Origin: JACVRN01 sp036389255
GTDB lineage: Bacteria; Acidobacteriota; Blastocatellia; Pyrinomonadales; Pyrinomonadaceae
DNA length: 30,090 nt
NCBI GenBank assembly: GCA_036389255.1
Contig: DASVQI010000045.1
Coordinates: 1-30,090 of the forward strand
Reading direction: 5' to 3'
Positions 1 through 7,543 of this stretch are shown here, one piece after another. A program made the position numbers and the translations under genes. The notes under the pieces were generated by a model. The model worked only from the letters and a program-made list of their open reading frames with translations, made no database searches and had not been told where the DNA came from. Each line of letters begins with the position of its first letter. Positions within the stretch are counted from its first letter, which is position 1.

Positions 1-141
1 TGTCTTAGCAGGCGCGCCCGCTCAGCATCGTCTTCATTAATTTGCCGCACAATCTCGTTTCTCTCATGAAGTGGCAGTGACCTGATATAGCTAATCGTCC
101 AGCCTGTCTCTTTAGCTATTCTCCACTCGGTTTTCAGCCGG
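1..141. repeat. Left copy of 141-bp terminal inverted repeat
   Basis: Bases 1-141 are an exact reverse complement of bases 29950-30090; identity stops at base 142 (c here, where the other copy predicts t). On the minus strand this copy codes for the end of the tail chaperone and its alternate-frame extension. The exact length equals a k-mer size used by a common metagenome assembler (141), so the repeat may mark a shared assembly-graph node rather than a true viral terminus. Confidence 0.95.
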
Positions 142-176
142 CGCTTCTGTTTCTTCAGCCGAATCTCGAAAGGAGT
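1..176 (-). CDS. Alternate-frame extension of tail assembly chaperone (GT-like), partial
   Basis: Downstream of the tail chaperone the minus strand is open in a second frame from base 176 to the window edge. The translation has the look of the GT-type C-terminal extension seen after gpG in many tailed phages: a Trp-Arg-Ile-Ala-Lys run, then Gly-Trp, then an Ile-Arg-Ser-Leu-Pro segment and an acidic helix. It has no ATG, GTG or TTG start of its own, so it would be reached by programmed frameshifting out of the chaperone gene; the frame relation is +1 (equivalently -2), and a -2 shift is reported for Mu-type phages. I cannot place the slip site. The same frame recurs inside the partial gene at the right end. 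Confidence 0.55.
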
Positions 177-783
177 TTAACCACGCTGTCTCCTTCGCCT
201 GCAAAGCAAAAATATCTGCTGCGTCCATCGCCTCGAACACCTCAAGCGGAATGGGGCCGGGTGCCGTAGCCTGCCCGTCGCACTGCGAAAGTCCTACTAT
301 CTCTTTCCCCATGATGAAACAGTCATGTCGCCAGCCCGAATAATCATCCGCTTCAAGCTCCGTGTAGCCATCGATAAGATTACCGAACTCGACCACGTTG
401 TAATTTACGCCCGCGCGCTCAATACCGAAGGCCAGCTTGATTTTGGTTTGAGAGACACGCCCCGCCTCCAAAACGTCCTCAATCTTTCTGCCCTCCGCAG
501 ACTCTTCGAGGAAGCGCCCGTAGCCGCGTGCAAGCTCAAAGCGGTCAGCGCGATTAAGAGACAGCAGGACGGTCATCGGCACAGGCATGCGGAGAGTACC
601 GAACTCGATTATCGCAGCCGCGTACATCAGGAGCTGTCGCTTGGTCTGCTGTGAGAAGTCGTCGTCTTCGCTCATCATAAAGAGGTCGGCCCCTTTCATG
701 CGCTTGCCGAAGACTACGTCCTGATGTGTAATTCCGTCCGGCCCTTTGTAACCGAACCGCAATCTAAGCTTCTGTTCCGTCAT
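112..783 (-). CDS. Tail assembly chaperone (gpG/gp41-like)
   Basis: A 223-residue protein placed directly after the tail tube gene, where Mu- and lambda-type phages encode the tail assembly chaperone that binds the tape measure protein in the cytoplasm. The N-terminal beta-rich part (about residues 1-40, with a GKRMKGADL segment) and the helical centre fit this role; the C-terminus is acidic and disordered-looking, as expected before a frameshift site. It is the last complete gene of the leftward morphogenesis operon here, 18 bp after the tube gene. The call rests on position, size and the GT-like open frame overlapping its end, not on a catalytic motif. No tape measure gene is visible because the window ends. 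Confidence 0.7.
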   Translation of the reverse strand: MTEQKLRLRFGYKGPDGITHQDVVFGKRMKGADLFMMSEDDDFSQQTKRQLLMYAAAIIEFGTLRMPVPMTVLLSLNRADRFELARGYGRFLEESAEGRKIEDVLEAGRVSQTKIKLAFGIERAGVNYNVVEFGNLIDGYTELEADDYSGWRHDCFIMGKEIVGLSQCDGQATAPGPIPLEVFEAMDAADIFALQAKETAWLNSFRDSAEETEAPAENRVENS

Positions 784-801
784 TTTGTTAACCTGAAAGA
801 C

Positions 802-1236
802 TTATATCCAGCGAACGTCGTCCGGTTGGACAGTAAATGAAAACTTCATAACATCGTTGGAGGTGCCGTCCAGATCATCAGCTTTGAAGCTGGTGATCAG
901 GCAATCAATCAACTCCTTCGTGCGAATCGGCACCCGCTTGGCATCGTCGTGGATGATGACCCTGATGGTCTTCCGCTCGTCGCCAAGACGGAGCTTTGCG
1001 ACCCGGTTGTACCAAGAGTAAATTTCACGATCTACCTGATTCCTGCCAAGCGCTCCCATGAAAGTAGCCTCGCCTATCTCGACGTTGCCCATGCCATGCG
1101 TGGGCTTTACCTCATTTCCAGCTTGGCTGGAGTGAGGCGTCATTTTGTCGTCAGGCATCGTTACGTCCGTACACCAGAACTTACCGATGCCGTCTATCTC
1201 GACCTCGTAATTGCCTTTAGTCGTTGTATTAGCCAT
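802..1236 (-). CDS. Tail tube protein (Mu gpM-like)
   Basis: A 144-residue protein following the sheath gene, the invariant position of the tube subunit in contractile-tailed phages. It opens with a short strand and a glycine-rich turn (YEVEIDGIGKFWC), has a GNVEIGEATFMGAL segment and an RVIIHDDAK strand, and ends in a beta strand (FSFTVQPDDV), consistent with the beta-barrel tube fold. Tube subunits stack into the inner tail channel around the tape measure. Spacing is 44 bp to the sheath gene upstream and 18 bp to the chaperone downstream, so it is co-transcribed. Related phages use about 115-170 residues for this subunit, so the length is normal. Confidence 0.8.
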   Translation of the reverse strand: MANTTTKGNYEVEIDGIGKFWCTDVTMPDDKMTPHSSQAGNEVKPTHGMGNVEIGEATFMGALGRNQVDREIYSWYNRVAKLRLGDERKTIRVIIHDDAKRVPIRTKELIDCLITSFKADDLDGTSNDVMKFSFTVQPDDVRWI

Positions 1237-1280
1237 CTCTTCGTTCCACCTCTCAAAGAAGATTCAAAGCACCGGAAGCT

Positions 1281-2804
1281 TTAGGCCGCGAGCTTCACCG
1301 TCAGAGGCTGCTGGTTGAGCGAGACGTTGACCCGCTCGGCCGTGGGCGAGATTCTCACATCCACCTTGACGTTCAGCACCTGCTGATCAAGGCTCTCTGC
1401 CGGGTTATTCTGCTCGTCGCACACCACGAGGAAAGCTTCCTCTTCCGTCTTGCCGTAGAGGCCGCCCGCGCCCCAGAGCTGCCTGCAAATTGACTCGCAC
1501 ACGGACTTGGCTTCGCGGAATAATCTTCCCGAGCCGTCAATGGTCTGGAAGGGGAGGCTCTGCAAAGAAGCCTTGAGCTGGTAGTAGAGATAATTCAGAG
1601 TTCGAATCTCATGAATCATCTGCACGCGGGAGTCCGGGCTTATCAGGCGCTCGCCGTATATGCGGATACCCTGCCCGCGAAACGGCACAATGGCGTTGAT
1701 CTGATTCTCGTTGAGGAAGGCGCGCGTGTTGTCGTCCATCTGCGCCAGTCCCGTAGAGTACGTCTCGATGCCGAGCGCGCCCGGAATAAGACCCGTCAGT
1801 CCTGCCGGAGCCTTGAACACGCCTATAGCATCTGCCTTCGCGCACGCGCCGGCGGCAAAGGCGCTCGTCGGGTAAAACTTCCTTACGCCCGAGCCTGCGA
1901 AGTCCAGCATCTCGACGCGCGGCCAGTGCAGCGCCCCGAAGGTAATAGCGTCGCGCACATCTTTCACTTCATCCTTGTCCAGCCCTTCGGCAGCGTCATG
2001 AAGTGGCACCCTGTGATAGGCGAGGCCGTGAGCTTCAAGTGCCGCGTGCGCGGCGTTGGTAGTCACGCCGGGCAGCGCTACCTGACCGGGGCCGAACTCC
2101 TCCGAGTTGAGCACCTGTAGGCCGGTGGCGTCAGCAGTGCCAGCGCCAGCGCCGATGAAGGATGCGTCCGAGAGCCCTGCGAAATCATCTGAGCCTCCGA
2201 CCAAAACCGTCTCGGCCGTGATATCAGGCAGGTTGGCTGGAGCGACATTTGCCGAAGCAAGGTCTGTCAGCTTCACGAGCTTCGACGCGGCGTTGACACG
2301 CGCCAGTGATGCCGCATCCATCTTCAGGTTGTTGTAAGACTCCATCAGGTCGAGCGTGTTTGACCAGACCGTGAGCCTGACCGTGTTGGCATCGGTGCCA
2401 GCCTCTATCTTGAAGCGCACGTCCACGCTCGAAGACGGATACTTCGCGTCTATCCGGAGCGTGTCGTCTTCGGCCTCATCCGCGCCCCTGTCTTTCACGG
2501 TCTTGGTGGCCACGGCGGCCGCCGCGCCTACGACGCGCACGACTACGGCGCGGTCGCCCGGAAAGACGTTGAAGAAGATGTACATGGCATCGCCTAGCGC
2601 GGAATTCGCGTGCAGGCCTCCGAACTGGCGGCGGTAATCTTCGAAGCCGGTGATGTTGACCGGCTGATTGACCGGGCCCCACGGCGAGTATCCGACGGCG
2701 AGGAGCCGCGAGTTGGTTTCCAGTTGAGTGGGTCTTGCCACCGGCGAATCGTTGACGCCTACGTGAACGCCCGGTGTAGCTGAGCCTGTGATGGGTAGCA
2801 CCAT
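1281..2804 (-). CDS. Contractile tail sheath protein (Mu gpL-like)
   Basis: A 507-residue protein with the layout of phage tail sheath subunits: an N-terminal TPGVHVGVNDSP segment close to the usual PGVYV start, a long variable middle rich in Ala, Thr and Asp (about residues 90-230), and a conserved C-terminal half with a GIRIYGERLIS strand and a final domain ending in a VNVSLNQQPL strand. Sheath subunits polymerise around the tube and contract to drive the tube through the host envelope, so the virus is myovirus-type. A GAGG ribosome site lies about 8 nt before the ATG. Two long runs of overlapping frames in this GC-rich gene are antisense or shadow frames. Confidence 0.9.
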   Translation of the reverse strand: MVLPITGSATPGVHVGVNDSPVARPTQLETNSRLLAVGYSPWGPVNQPVNITGFEDYRRQFGGLHANSALGDAMYIFFNVFPGDRAVVVRVVGAAAAVATKTVKDRGADEAEDDTLRIDAKYPSSSVDVRFKIEAGTDANTVRLTVWSNTLDLMESYNNLKMDAASLARVNAASKLVKLTDLASANVAPANLPDITAETVLVGGSDDFAGLSDASFIGAGAGTADATGLQVLNSEEFGPGQVALPGVTTNAAHAALEAHGLAYHRVPLHDAAEGLDKDEVKDVRDAITFGALHWPRVEMLDFAGSGVRKFYPTSAFAAGACAKADAIGVFKAPAGLTGLIPGALGIETYSTGLAQMDDNTRAFLNENQINAIVPFRGQGIRIYGERLISPDSRVQMIHEIRTLNYLYYQLKASLQSLPFQTIDGSGRLFREAKSVCESICRQLWGAGGLYGKTEEEAFLVVCDEQNNPAESLDQQVLNVKVDVRISPTAERVNVSLNQQPLTVKLAA

Positions 2805-2872
2805 TTTCTTTCATCCTCGCTTTCGATAAACTCGTTACTTAAGACTGCTGACTACTACTACTGCCGCAACTA

Positions 2873-3178
2873 CTATCTCTTGTTGGCTGACGGCGAGCGC
2901 GGCTGCGAAGAAGGAGCAGCAGGAGTAGAGCTACTACCCGAGCTGGCTACAGGTGCAGGCGAAGAGCCCACAGTTGACGCGGTTTCTGTTTTCGCAGGCG
3001 CGGCCTCTTTTTTCTGGCGTTCGGGCACCACCCTGAGCTTTTCGGTGTCGACAAAACGCCTTATGTCATTCCCGGAGAGCGTGACCGCTTTTTCACTGCC
3101 GTCATGGCCGGCAGCGCCTATCAGTGTGCCGTCATCCAGCATGATGGTCTGAAGCGTCATGTTTCTTACTGTAGGCAT
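2873..3178 (-). CDS. Small virion-region protein (gp38 position)
   Basis: A 101-residue protein between the gp37-like gene and the sheath gene, the position of a small uncharacterised gene (gp38) in Mu-like phages. The first 60 residues are compact, with short strands (LQTIMLDDGTLIG) followed by a Glu/Lys-rich helix; the last 45 residues are a low-complexity Ser/Pro/Ala tail. Only 5 bp separate it from the upstream gene, so it belongs to the same operon. The function of this slot is not known; a minor tail or tail-terminator-associated role is an inference from order alone. Confidence 0.6.
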   Translation of the reverse strand: MPTVRNMTLQTIMLDDGTLIGAAGHDGSEKAVTLSGNDIRRFVDTEKLRVVPERQKKEAAPAKTETASTVGSSPAPVASSGSSSTPAAPSSQPRSPSANKR

Positions 3179-3183
3179 CTTGT

Positions 3184-3858
3184 TTAGTCCTCCTGATTTT
3201 CGTGGACGCCCGGAGCATCCGTCTCTGTGTGCGGGCCGTTTCTAACGTCGAGGCCGAAGTGAATCTCTTCTATCTGAATTGGAGGATTCGAATCCCGGCC
3301 CGAAGTCGTAAAGCTGAAGGTGCCGTTGAAGGGCACCACCTGAGCCGTAATACTCGGTACTCTTTCTATAAATCCATCCTGCAAAGGTATGAGCTCGCCC
3401 TCATTAAGAATCACATCCTCATCATCAATACGGGCAATGAGCTGTCGCGCCGTGAATAGATCGTAAAAATCGGAAACCATCTTGTAGGTGCCGCCGGAGC
3501 TGCCCTCATTATTCTCCGTCTCTACTCCACGCCGTTGCACATCAGTCCCTCTTGAGTTGTCATCGCAGGCGACAAGGATAAGAGTGAACGCGTGGCGAAT
3601 ATCGATAGGCTTATCAATCTCAAGCGGCATTGAATCAAACCGCGGGACTCCGCCGGCGTACGCCACTATCACCGCAGGGAAGTTAATTCCGCCCCGCTTC
3701 AGCACGTCCTTTAAGTTTTCGCGGCCTTGGGCTGAGTTAAGGTTCCCGAGCTCCCCGCCGTATGCGATTACAGTCCTCACATAGGACATGGCCTCGTCAA
3801 CGACCTTAATTGCCGCGTTTTCAATGAGCTTTACTTTTTTCTCAAAACTCAAATCCAT
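3184..3858 (-). CDS. Mu gp37-like tail terminator/connector protein
   Basis: A 224-residue protein whose start codon overlaps the stop of the preceding gene (TAATG at 3856-3860). It has a long N-terminal helix, a central strand pattern (FPAVIVAYAGG, then FTLILVACDD) and a conserved DLFTARQLIAR helix, which resemble the gp37 family of Mu-like phages. These proteins lie between the head-completion and sheath genes and are thought to cap or join the tail. Its C-terminal tail after the GLDV strand is acidic and likely flexible. Order and length agree with the family, though I cannot run a profile search. Confidence 0.65.
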   Translation of the reverse strand: MDLSFEKKVKLIENAAIKVVDEAMSYVRTVIAYGGELGNLNSAQGRENLKDVLKRGGINFPAVIVAYAGGVPRFDSMPLEIDKPIDIRHAFTLILVACDDNSRGTDVQRRGVETENNEGSSGGTYKMVSDFYDLFTARQLIARIDDEDVILNEGELIPLQDGFIERVPSITAQVVPFNGTFSFTTSGRDSNPPIQIEEIHFGLDVRNGPHTETDAPGVHENQED

Positions 3859-4268
3859 TAGCTGAAAATGTGGTCCATAAAGAGTGAGCCGATTGTCGTC
3901 ACGTCCTCGGGCTGGTAGACCAGCCAGTTGCGCGCCGGTATGTGCTCCTCGCCGTCAACCTCTGTGCCTGTCAAATGAAAGGGCGCTTTCCAATCCGTGT
4001 TGATGATGGACCAACCGCTTCCTTCCATCTCGGGCTTGTTGGCACCTCGCATGTCACCTGACTCGTCAAGGATGGAGCCCTTCTTCCGCCTGAGCGTATT
4101 GGCCCCAAGAGGTTGCCAGCGCGGCCTGCCTCCCACATCGAAGTTCTTATCAAGAGAATCGAGCTGGTGATCGGCGGAATCCTTTAGCGGCTTTCCGGGA
4201 TTGTTAATATTCGCCTGGACCCGAGCGATGCGTTTCAGCAGTTCCGCTAATCCGACAACCTCAGCCAT
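3858..4268 (-). CDS. Virion morphogenesis / tail completion protein
   Basis: A 136-residue protein counted from the ATG at 4268, which follows a GATGAGG sequence and lies 8 nt after the stop of the upstream gene; an in-frame TTG at 4286 is possible but weaker. Features typical of the phage virion morphogenesis family are a helical N-terminus (LAELLKRIARVQANI), then RPRWQPLGANTLRRKKG, an ILDESGDMRG segment and an HIPARNWLVY motif near the C-terminus. In Mu-like phages such proteins help finish the head-tail junction or the tail. Flanking genes are the gp36-like and gp37-like proteins, matching the usual order. Confidence 0.75.
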   Translation of the reverse strand: MAEVVGLAELLKRIARVQANINNPGKPLKDSADHQLDSLDKNFDVGGRPRWQPLGANTLRRKKGSILDESGDMRGANKPEMEGSGWSIINTDWKAPFHLTGTEVDGEEHIPARNWLVYQPEDVTTIGSLFMDHIFS

Positions 4269-4275
4269 GGCCTCA

Positions 4276-4707
4276 TCACCAGCCAAGTCTTACCGGCAAA
4301 GAAATAGTGCCGGGGAGGGAAATGTCGTCCGATCCGTCAGCCGCCTCAACCCCTATCAATACAGCGCCGGGGAGAATCGCTGTCCCCCGCGCTACAGCTT
4401 CGAGCCACTTGATGGCCGAATCATGAAGGTCTTTCTCTATCTTGTACTTGCCTTCCTCAATGGTCAGGTTATTCGCGTAGAGCTTATAGATGGCCAGTAC
4501 AAGACAGGTAGACTTGACTATTTCGGTAACCGGAATTGGCGAGGAGTAGCGCGAGAGCACATAAGAATCGAACTTCCCCTCGGCATAGGCGATGGCTTTA
4601 CCGACATACTCATCGTCAACTGCGCCAGTCCCGTTTGGGTCTGCCAGTTGAAGAAGCTTACCTTCGCCTATCTCCTTCCGGAGGTCCTCTTTCGTTATGT
4701 AGCCCAA
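4276..4707 (-). CDS. Mu gp36-like head-tail connector (DUF1320 type)
   Basis: A 143-residue protein starting MGYITKEDLRKEIGEGKLLQL, continuing with a DDEYVGKAIAYAEGKFDSYVLSRY helix and an LAIYKLYANN helix, and ending in a short beta region. This is the characteristic pattern of the DUF1320/gp36 family, whose members are helical head-completion proteins attached below the portal. It lies between the capsid region and the morphogenesis protein, as in Mu. Spacing to the upstream gene is 36 bp and to the downstream start 7 bp, so translation is probably coupled downstream. Confidence 0.8.
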   Translation of the reverse strand: MGYITKEDLRKEIGEGKLLQLADPNGTGAVDDEYVGKAIAYAEGKFDSYVLSRYSSPIPVTEIVKSTCLVLAIYKLYANNLTIEEGKYKIEKDLHDSAIKWLEAVARGTAILPGAVLIGVEAADGSDDISLPGTISLPVRLGW

Positions 4708-4743
4708 CCCGCTACTCCTTCTGTGTCTAATCGAAAAGTCTCT

Positions 4744-5310
4744 TTAGGCTTTAGGTTGCTGCGCCGAGCGAATCTCCTTAAGCGTCGCCGGGCCGATACC
4801 CTTAATGCCTATCAACTGGTCGTCCGTCATTGACTCAACCTTCGAGCGCGTTGTGATGCCATTCTCTCTGAGCACTTCCACACCGGGAAATTCATCATCC
4901 AGAAGGTCAGTATCCCCGGGGCCTTCCCCGCCGTCTCCGGCATTCTCACGCTCCTGACGCTCACGTGCGGCGCGCGCCCGCGCGGCACCCGTTTCCTCGG
5001 CCTCCCTTTTGGCAGTCTGTGTGGCGTCGAACTCCACCAAGCGCTCAAGGAAATCTGCCGCAGATTCACCGGCTTTGCGCTCGATAGGGAGCTTCCTGCC
5101 GATGGTCGCGAGCGCTTTGTCAATCCTTTCTAAGTCTCGTGAAGAAGACTGCGCGCTCGACGAACCCTCCGGGGCCTCGACGAACCCTTTATCCACAAGC
5201 GACTGCAACTTATCCGCAGGCACCTCAATCGTGTCACCAATGCGCTTGATTTCGCTCCTCCAAGGGAAGGGCTTGGTGACTTTCACCTTTACCGCGCCAT
5301 TTTCTGCCAT
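4744..5310 (-). CDS. Head-region protein with C-terminal helix-hairpin-helix
   Basis: I chose the ATG at 5310 (188 residues), which follows a GGAAGGAGAG sequence; an upstream in-frame TTG at 5364 sits inside a palindrome. The N-terminal part (VKVTKPFPWRSEIKRIGDTIEVP) looks like a small beta domain, the middle is a charged Arg/Glu-rich helix, and the last 25 residues contain an HhH motif (LIGIKGIGPATLKEI) like those that bind DNA backbone. It directly follows the major capsid gene. A head-filling or genome-end-binding role is an inference; structural proteins with HhH ends are known in some phages, but the exact function here is unknown. Confidence 0.65.
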   Translation of the reverse strand: MAENGAVKVKVTKPFPWRSEIKRIGDTIEVPADKLQSLVDKGFVEAPEGSSSAQSSSRDLERIDKALATIGRKLPIERKAGESAADFLERLVEFDATQTAKREAEETGAARARAARERQERENAGDGGEGPGDTDLLDDEFPGVEVLRENGITTRSKVESMTDDQLIGIKGIGPATLKEIRSAQQPKA

Positions 5311-5355
5311 CGCCTGAAACTCTCCTTCCAATAATTTGTCTGGAAAACCCGCCCT

Positions 5356-5379
5356 ACGACTCAAAATATTTTGAGTCGT
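5356..5379. repeat. Palindrome copy 1 of 4 (perfect, 24 bp)
   Basis: A perfect 24-bp palindrome with core ACTCAAAATATTTTGAGT (5359-5376), beginning 3 nt after the capsid gene stop codon. Three similar sites occur at 12846, 18219 and 20406, all at 3' ends of leftward genes. It can form a 10-bp hairpin but no U-run follows, so it is not a typical intrinsic terminator. Confidence 0.9.
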
Positions 5380-5382
5380 GAA

Positions 5383-6516
5383 TTATCCGAGCAGATCGGA
5401 CAATTCAACGCGAGCCTGCGGAACTAGGATGACGGGGCCTGTGGCCTGCCAGCCCTCGAACTCGATGCGGGCGTCTTTCTGATCCGTGTAAGCGCGAACA
5501 GCCGTGCGACGCTGCGGCGTGGCAGTGCCGTTAGGCGTGCCGATGCCGTTAAAGCCCAGCACGTCGTTCACCACCCGCACATCCTCAGGATTGTCCTGAT
5601 TAAAGCGAACCTCTTCATCCATCCCGGTAGAGGCTATGACCGTCATGTGGCCTTCAGCGTAAGCGCGCTTCTCGCCGGTACGGGTCTGGATACGGCGGTC
5701 GTACTCGATTGGGGCCTGCAAGCCCTCAGCTTCAAAGACGCCCGACAGGTCTTGCATGGAAAGCGTGCCGCTAATGCGCGTAGCCTTGACCGTGCCGTCC
5801 ATATCCGTCGTAAGCAAAGACTTACCTGCGCGCGTCGCAACTTTCGGGTTGCGTCGCATGGCATTCAGAACTCTGTTGGTGGACACGAAGCGGAGGCCGG
5901 CCCGGTCAAAACCGAGGCCTATCAATTGATCCACGACAGCGGAGATGTAGTCGAAGGGATCAACTTCCGGGTCAGTGATGGGGTCTGGTACGGCCACAAA
6001 GTGTGTTGACAGATCCGGGCCCTCTTCGTACTCGAAGTAGCCATTGTCGCCACGCTTCGTGAGTTTGTTGAACTGGATTGCTTCCCACACCTTCAGCTCA
6101 TCGTGCTCGGCGAGCGACTGCACGAGCATGGCGTTAAAGAGATAGATCATGCGGGCCGCGGCCTGCATTGAAAGGTTCTGGTTCAACCATTTCGTGATGG
6201 CGTCATAATCGGGGCCGGTGATCTCGCGCAGGATGTCGGAATGGCCCAGTCGGTACTTGATTGAGCCGAACATCTCGCCGCCGTCCACCTTCTGGGCAGG
6301 GCTGTAACGGGTGCCGTCCGCAGCTGCGACGGTGCGGATGCGCACATCGTTGATAGTGTCTTCGTTCTTGTCGACGAAGCGCGGCGGCAGGAACCTCGGC
6401 CCGAGGAGCGGCTTATTCTTCGGGCCCCATGCGCCGAGCAGGTTATTAGCCAGCCGCGCAAACTCGCGCCTCTTAATCAGGAACGCGACTAAAGCTATCA
6501 ATTCTCTAGGCCACAT
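5383..6516 (-). CDS. Major capsid protein (gpE-like fold family)
   Basis: A 377-residue protein in the capsid slot, downstream of scaffold and decoration genes. It has no long delta-domain; after a hydrophobic start it shows RFLPPRFVDKNEDTINDVRI and then RYSPAQKVDGGEMF, the pattern of gpE-type capsid proteins with the HK97 fold, followed by a helical spine (ITKWLNQNLSMQAAARMIYLF in pieces) and strands such as FVAVPDP. Subunits form the icosahedral head. The ATG at 6516 follows AAGGAG by about 9 nt. A palindrome lies just after the stop. Family membership is judged by eye; the order scaffold, decoration, capsid supports it. Confidence 0.8.
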   Translation of the reverse strand: MWPRELIALVAFLIKRREFARLANNLLGAWGPKNKPLLGPRFLPPRFVDKNEDTINDVRIRTVAAADGTRYSPAQKVDGGEMFGSIKYRLGHSDILREITGPDYDAITKWLNQNLSMQAAARMIYLFNAMLVQSLAEHDELKVWEAIQFNKLTKRGDNGYFEYEEGPDLSTHFVAVPDPITDPEVDPFDYISAVVDQLIGLGFDRAGLRFVSTNRVLNAMRRNPKVATRAGKSLLTTDMDGTVKATRISGTLSMQDLSGVFEAEGLQAPIEYDRRIQTRTGEKRAYAEGHMTVIASTGMDEEVRFNQDNPEDVRVVNDVLGFNGIGTPNGTATPQRRTAVRAYTDQKDARIEFEGWQATGPVILVPQARVELSDLLG

Positions 6517-6583
6517 CGTAAGTTACTCCTTTAGGGTCAGATGGATTCAATTACAAATCGGCCGTCGGCCATTACAGAACTGG

Positions 6584-7477
6584 TTAAACCGCAGGCACCT
6601 CATCTCCGGGCGCGCCGACTGTAATCTCGTACTGCGCGCGGATCTTGTTCTTCACGGCAACGCTCAGGGAAGCCCAGCTAGGCATGAAATTGACCTTGAG
6701 GAGCGTTCCCGGTCGGAGCAGTTCACAGTCGTTGTTCTTGTCGGCGTCCGGGATGTCGTAGGCGACGACGCGGACTATGTCGTCCGTGTCAGCGGCGGGC
6801 CCCCACTTCATACCGGTAGCGCCCGCGGCTTCCAACTCTCCGTAGGTGCAACCTACAACAGTGCTGGCAGGGATACGCTTCGGCTCGCCAGGCATGTCGT
6901 AATAGGCAACTTCGTCATCGACGAGAGCGAATTGCAATTCATCAACGGCGAGACTAACCGCGCCCTTGACGGCAGCGGCCGTTAGTCGGGCCTGTTTGGT
7001 GCCGCCCACGAAGTTGGCCACATCATCTTCGACGAGGGCAGTGGCAAGGGCTTCAACGGCCAGCAAAACAGCGCCTGCGGCTGCATTGGCTGTCAGGCGC
7101 GCGAACTTCTTTGCGCCGAATCTCAGAATGGTGCCCGCCGGAATGGGGCCGGTAAGGGCATCGACCGGGATGGCCACGTCGTCAACGTCGGCACCGCCGG
7201 CCGCGACCGTAACCACGACGGGCGCGTAATTGCCGAAGTTCAAAATAGCGCTGGCAGGGATAGGCCCCGGTAAAGCGTCAACCGGAATTACCGCTGCGCC
7301 CGCCGCAGCCCCGGCAGCCCCGACTATGACCTTAATGGCGTCCGCGCTGTTGAAGAGCGCGGCGTCTATCTTTGCGCCACCAGGCAAGAGGTGTTCGCGC
7401 GAAAGCACGTCGCCTATCCAACCGGGGCGAATATTCTTTTGATAGCCCGCGTTCTCTACAAATGCACCATCTACCAT
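6584..7477 (-). CDS. Capsid decoration protein with internal repeats
   Basis: A 297-residue protein between scaffold and capsid genes. An N-terminal segment with GWIGDVLSREHLLPGG is followed by about four imperfect 38-39-residue repeats (roughly residues 47-195), each an alternating strand pattern with a VDAL-x-GPIPA-x-IL-x-FG core in the better preserved copies; the C-terminal 100 residues (MKWGPAADTDDIVRVVAYD onward) form a separate domain ending in a charged strand. The position and Ala/Val-rich beta repeats suggest a head decoration or stabilising protein on the capsid surface. The first two repeats are closest to each other at protein and DNA level, showing recent duplication. Confidence 0.7.
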   Translation of the reverse strand: MVDGAFVENAGYQKNIRPGWIGDVLSREHLLPGGAKIDAALFNSADAIKVIVGAAGAAAGAAVIPVDALPGPIPASAILNFGNYAPVVVTVAAGGADVDDVAIPVDALTGPIPAGTILRFGAKKFARLTANAAAGAVLLAVEALATALVEDDVANFVGGTKQARLTAAAVKGAVSLAVDELQFALVDDEVAYYDMPGEPKRIPASTVVGCTYGELEAAGATGMKWGPAADTDDIVRVVAYDIPDADKNNDCELLRPGTLLKVNFMPSWASLSVAVKNKIRAQYEITVGAPGDEVPAV

Positions 7478-7543
7478 TTCGGCCTCCTAATTGTTAAAAA
7501 TCAGATTCAAGCGGAGACTAAGCCCGCTATCAGGTGAGCAGGA

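Noticed and set aside
1611..2637. Several plus-strand frames opposite the sheath gene
   Set aside because: They are antisense frames caused by GC-rich third positions; none has a ribosome site or family-like sequence.
5356..5379. Palindrome as an intrinsic terminator of the capsid gene
   Set aside because: The hairpin is AT-rich at its apex and is followed by GC sequence rather than a U-run; sister sites behave the same.
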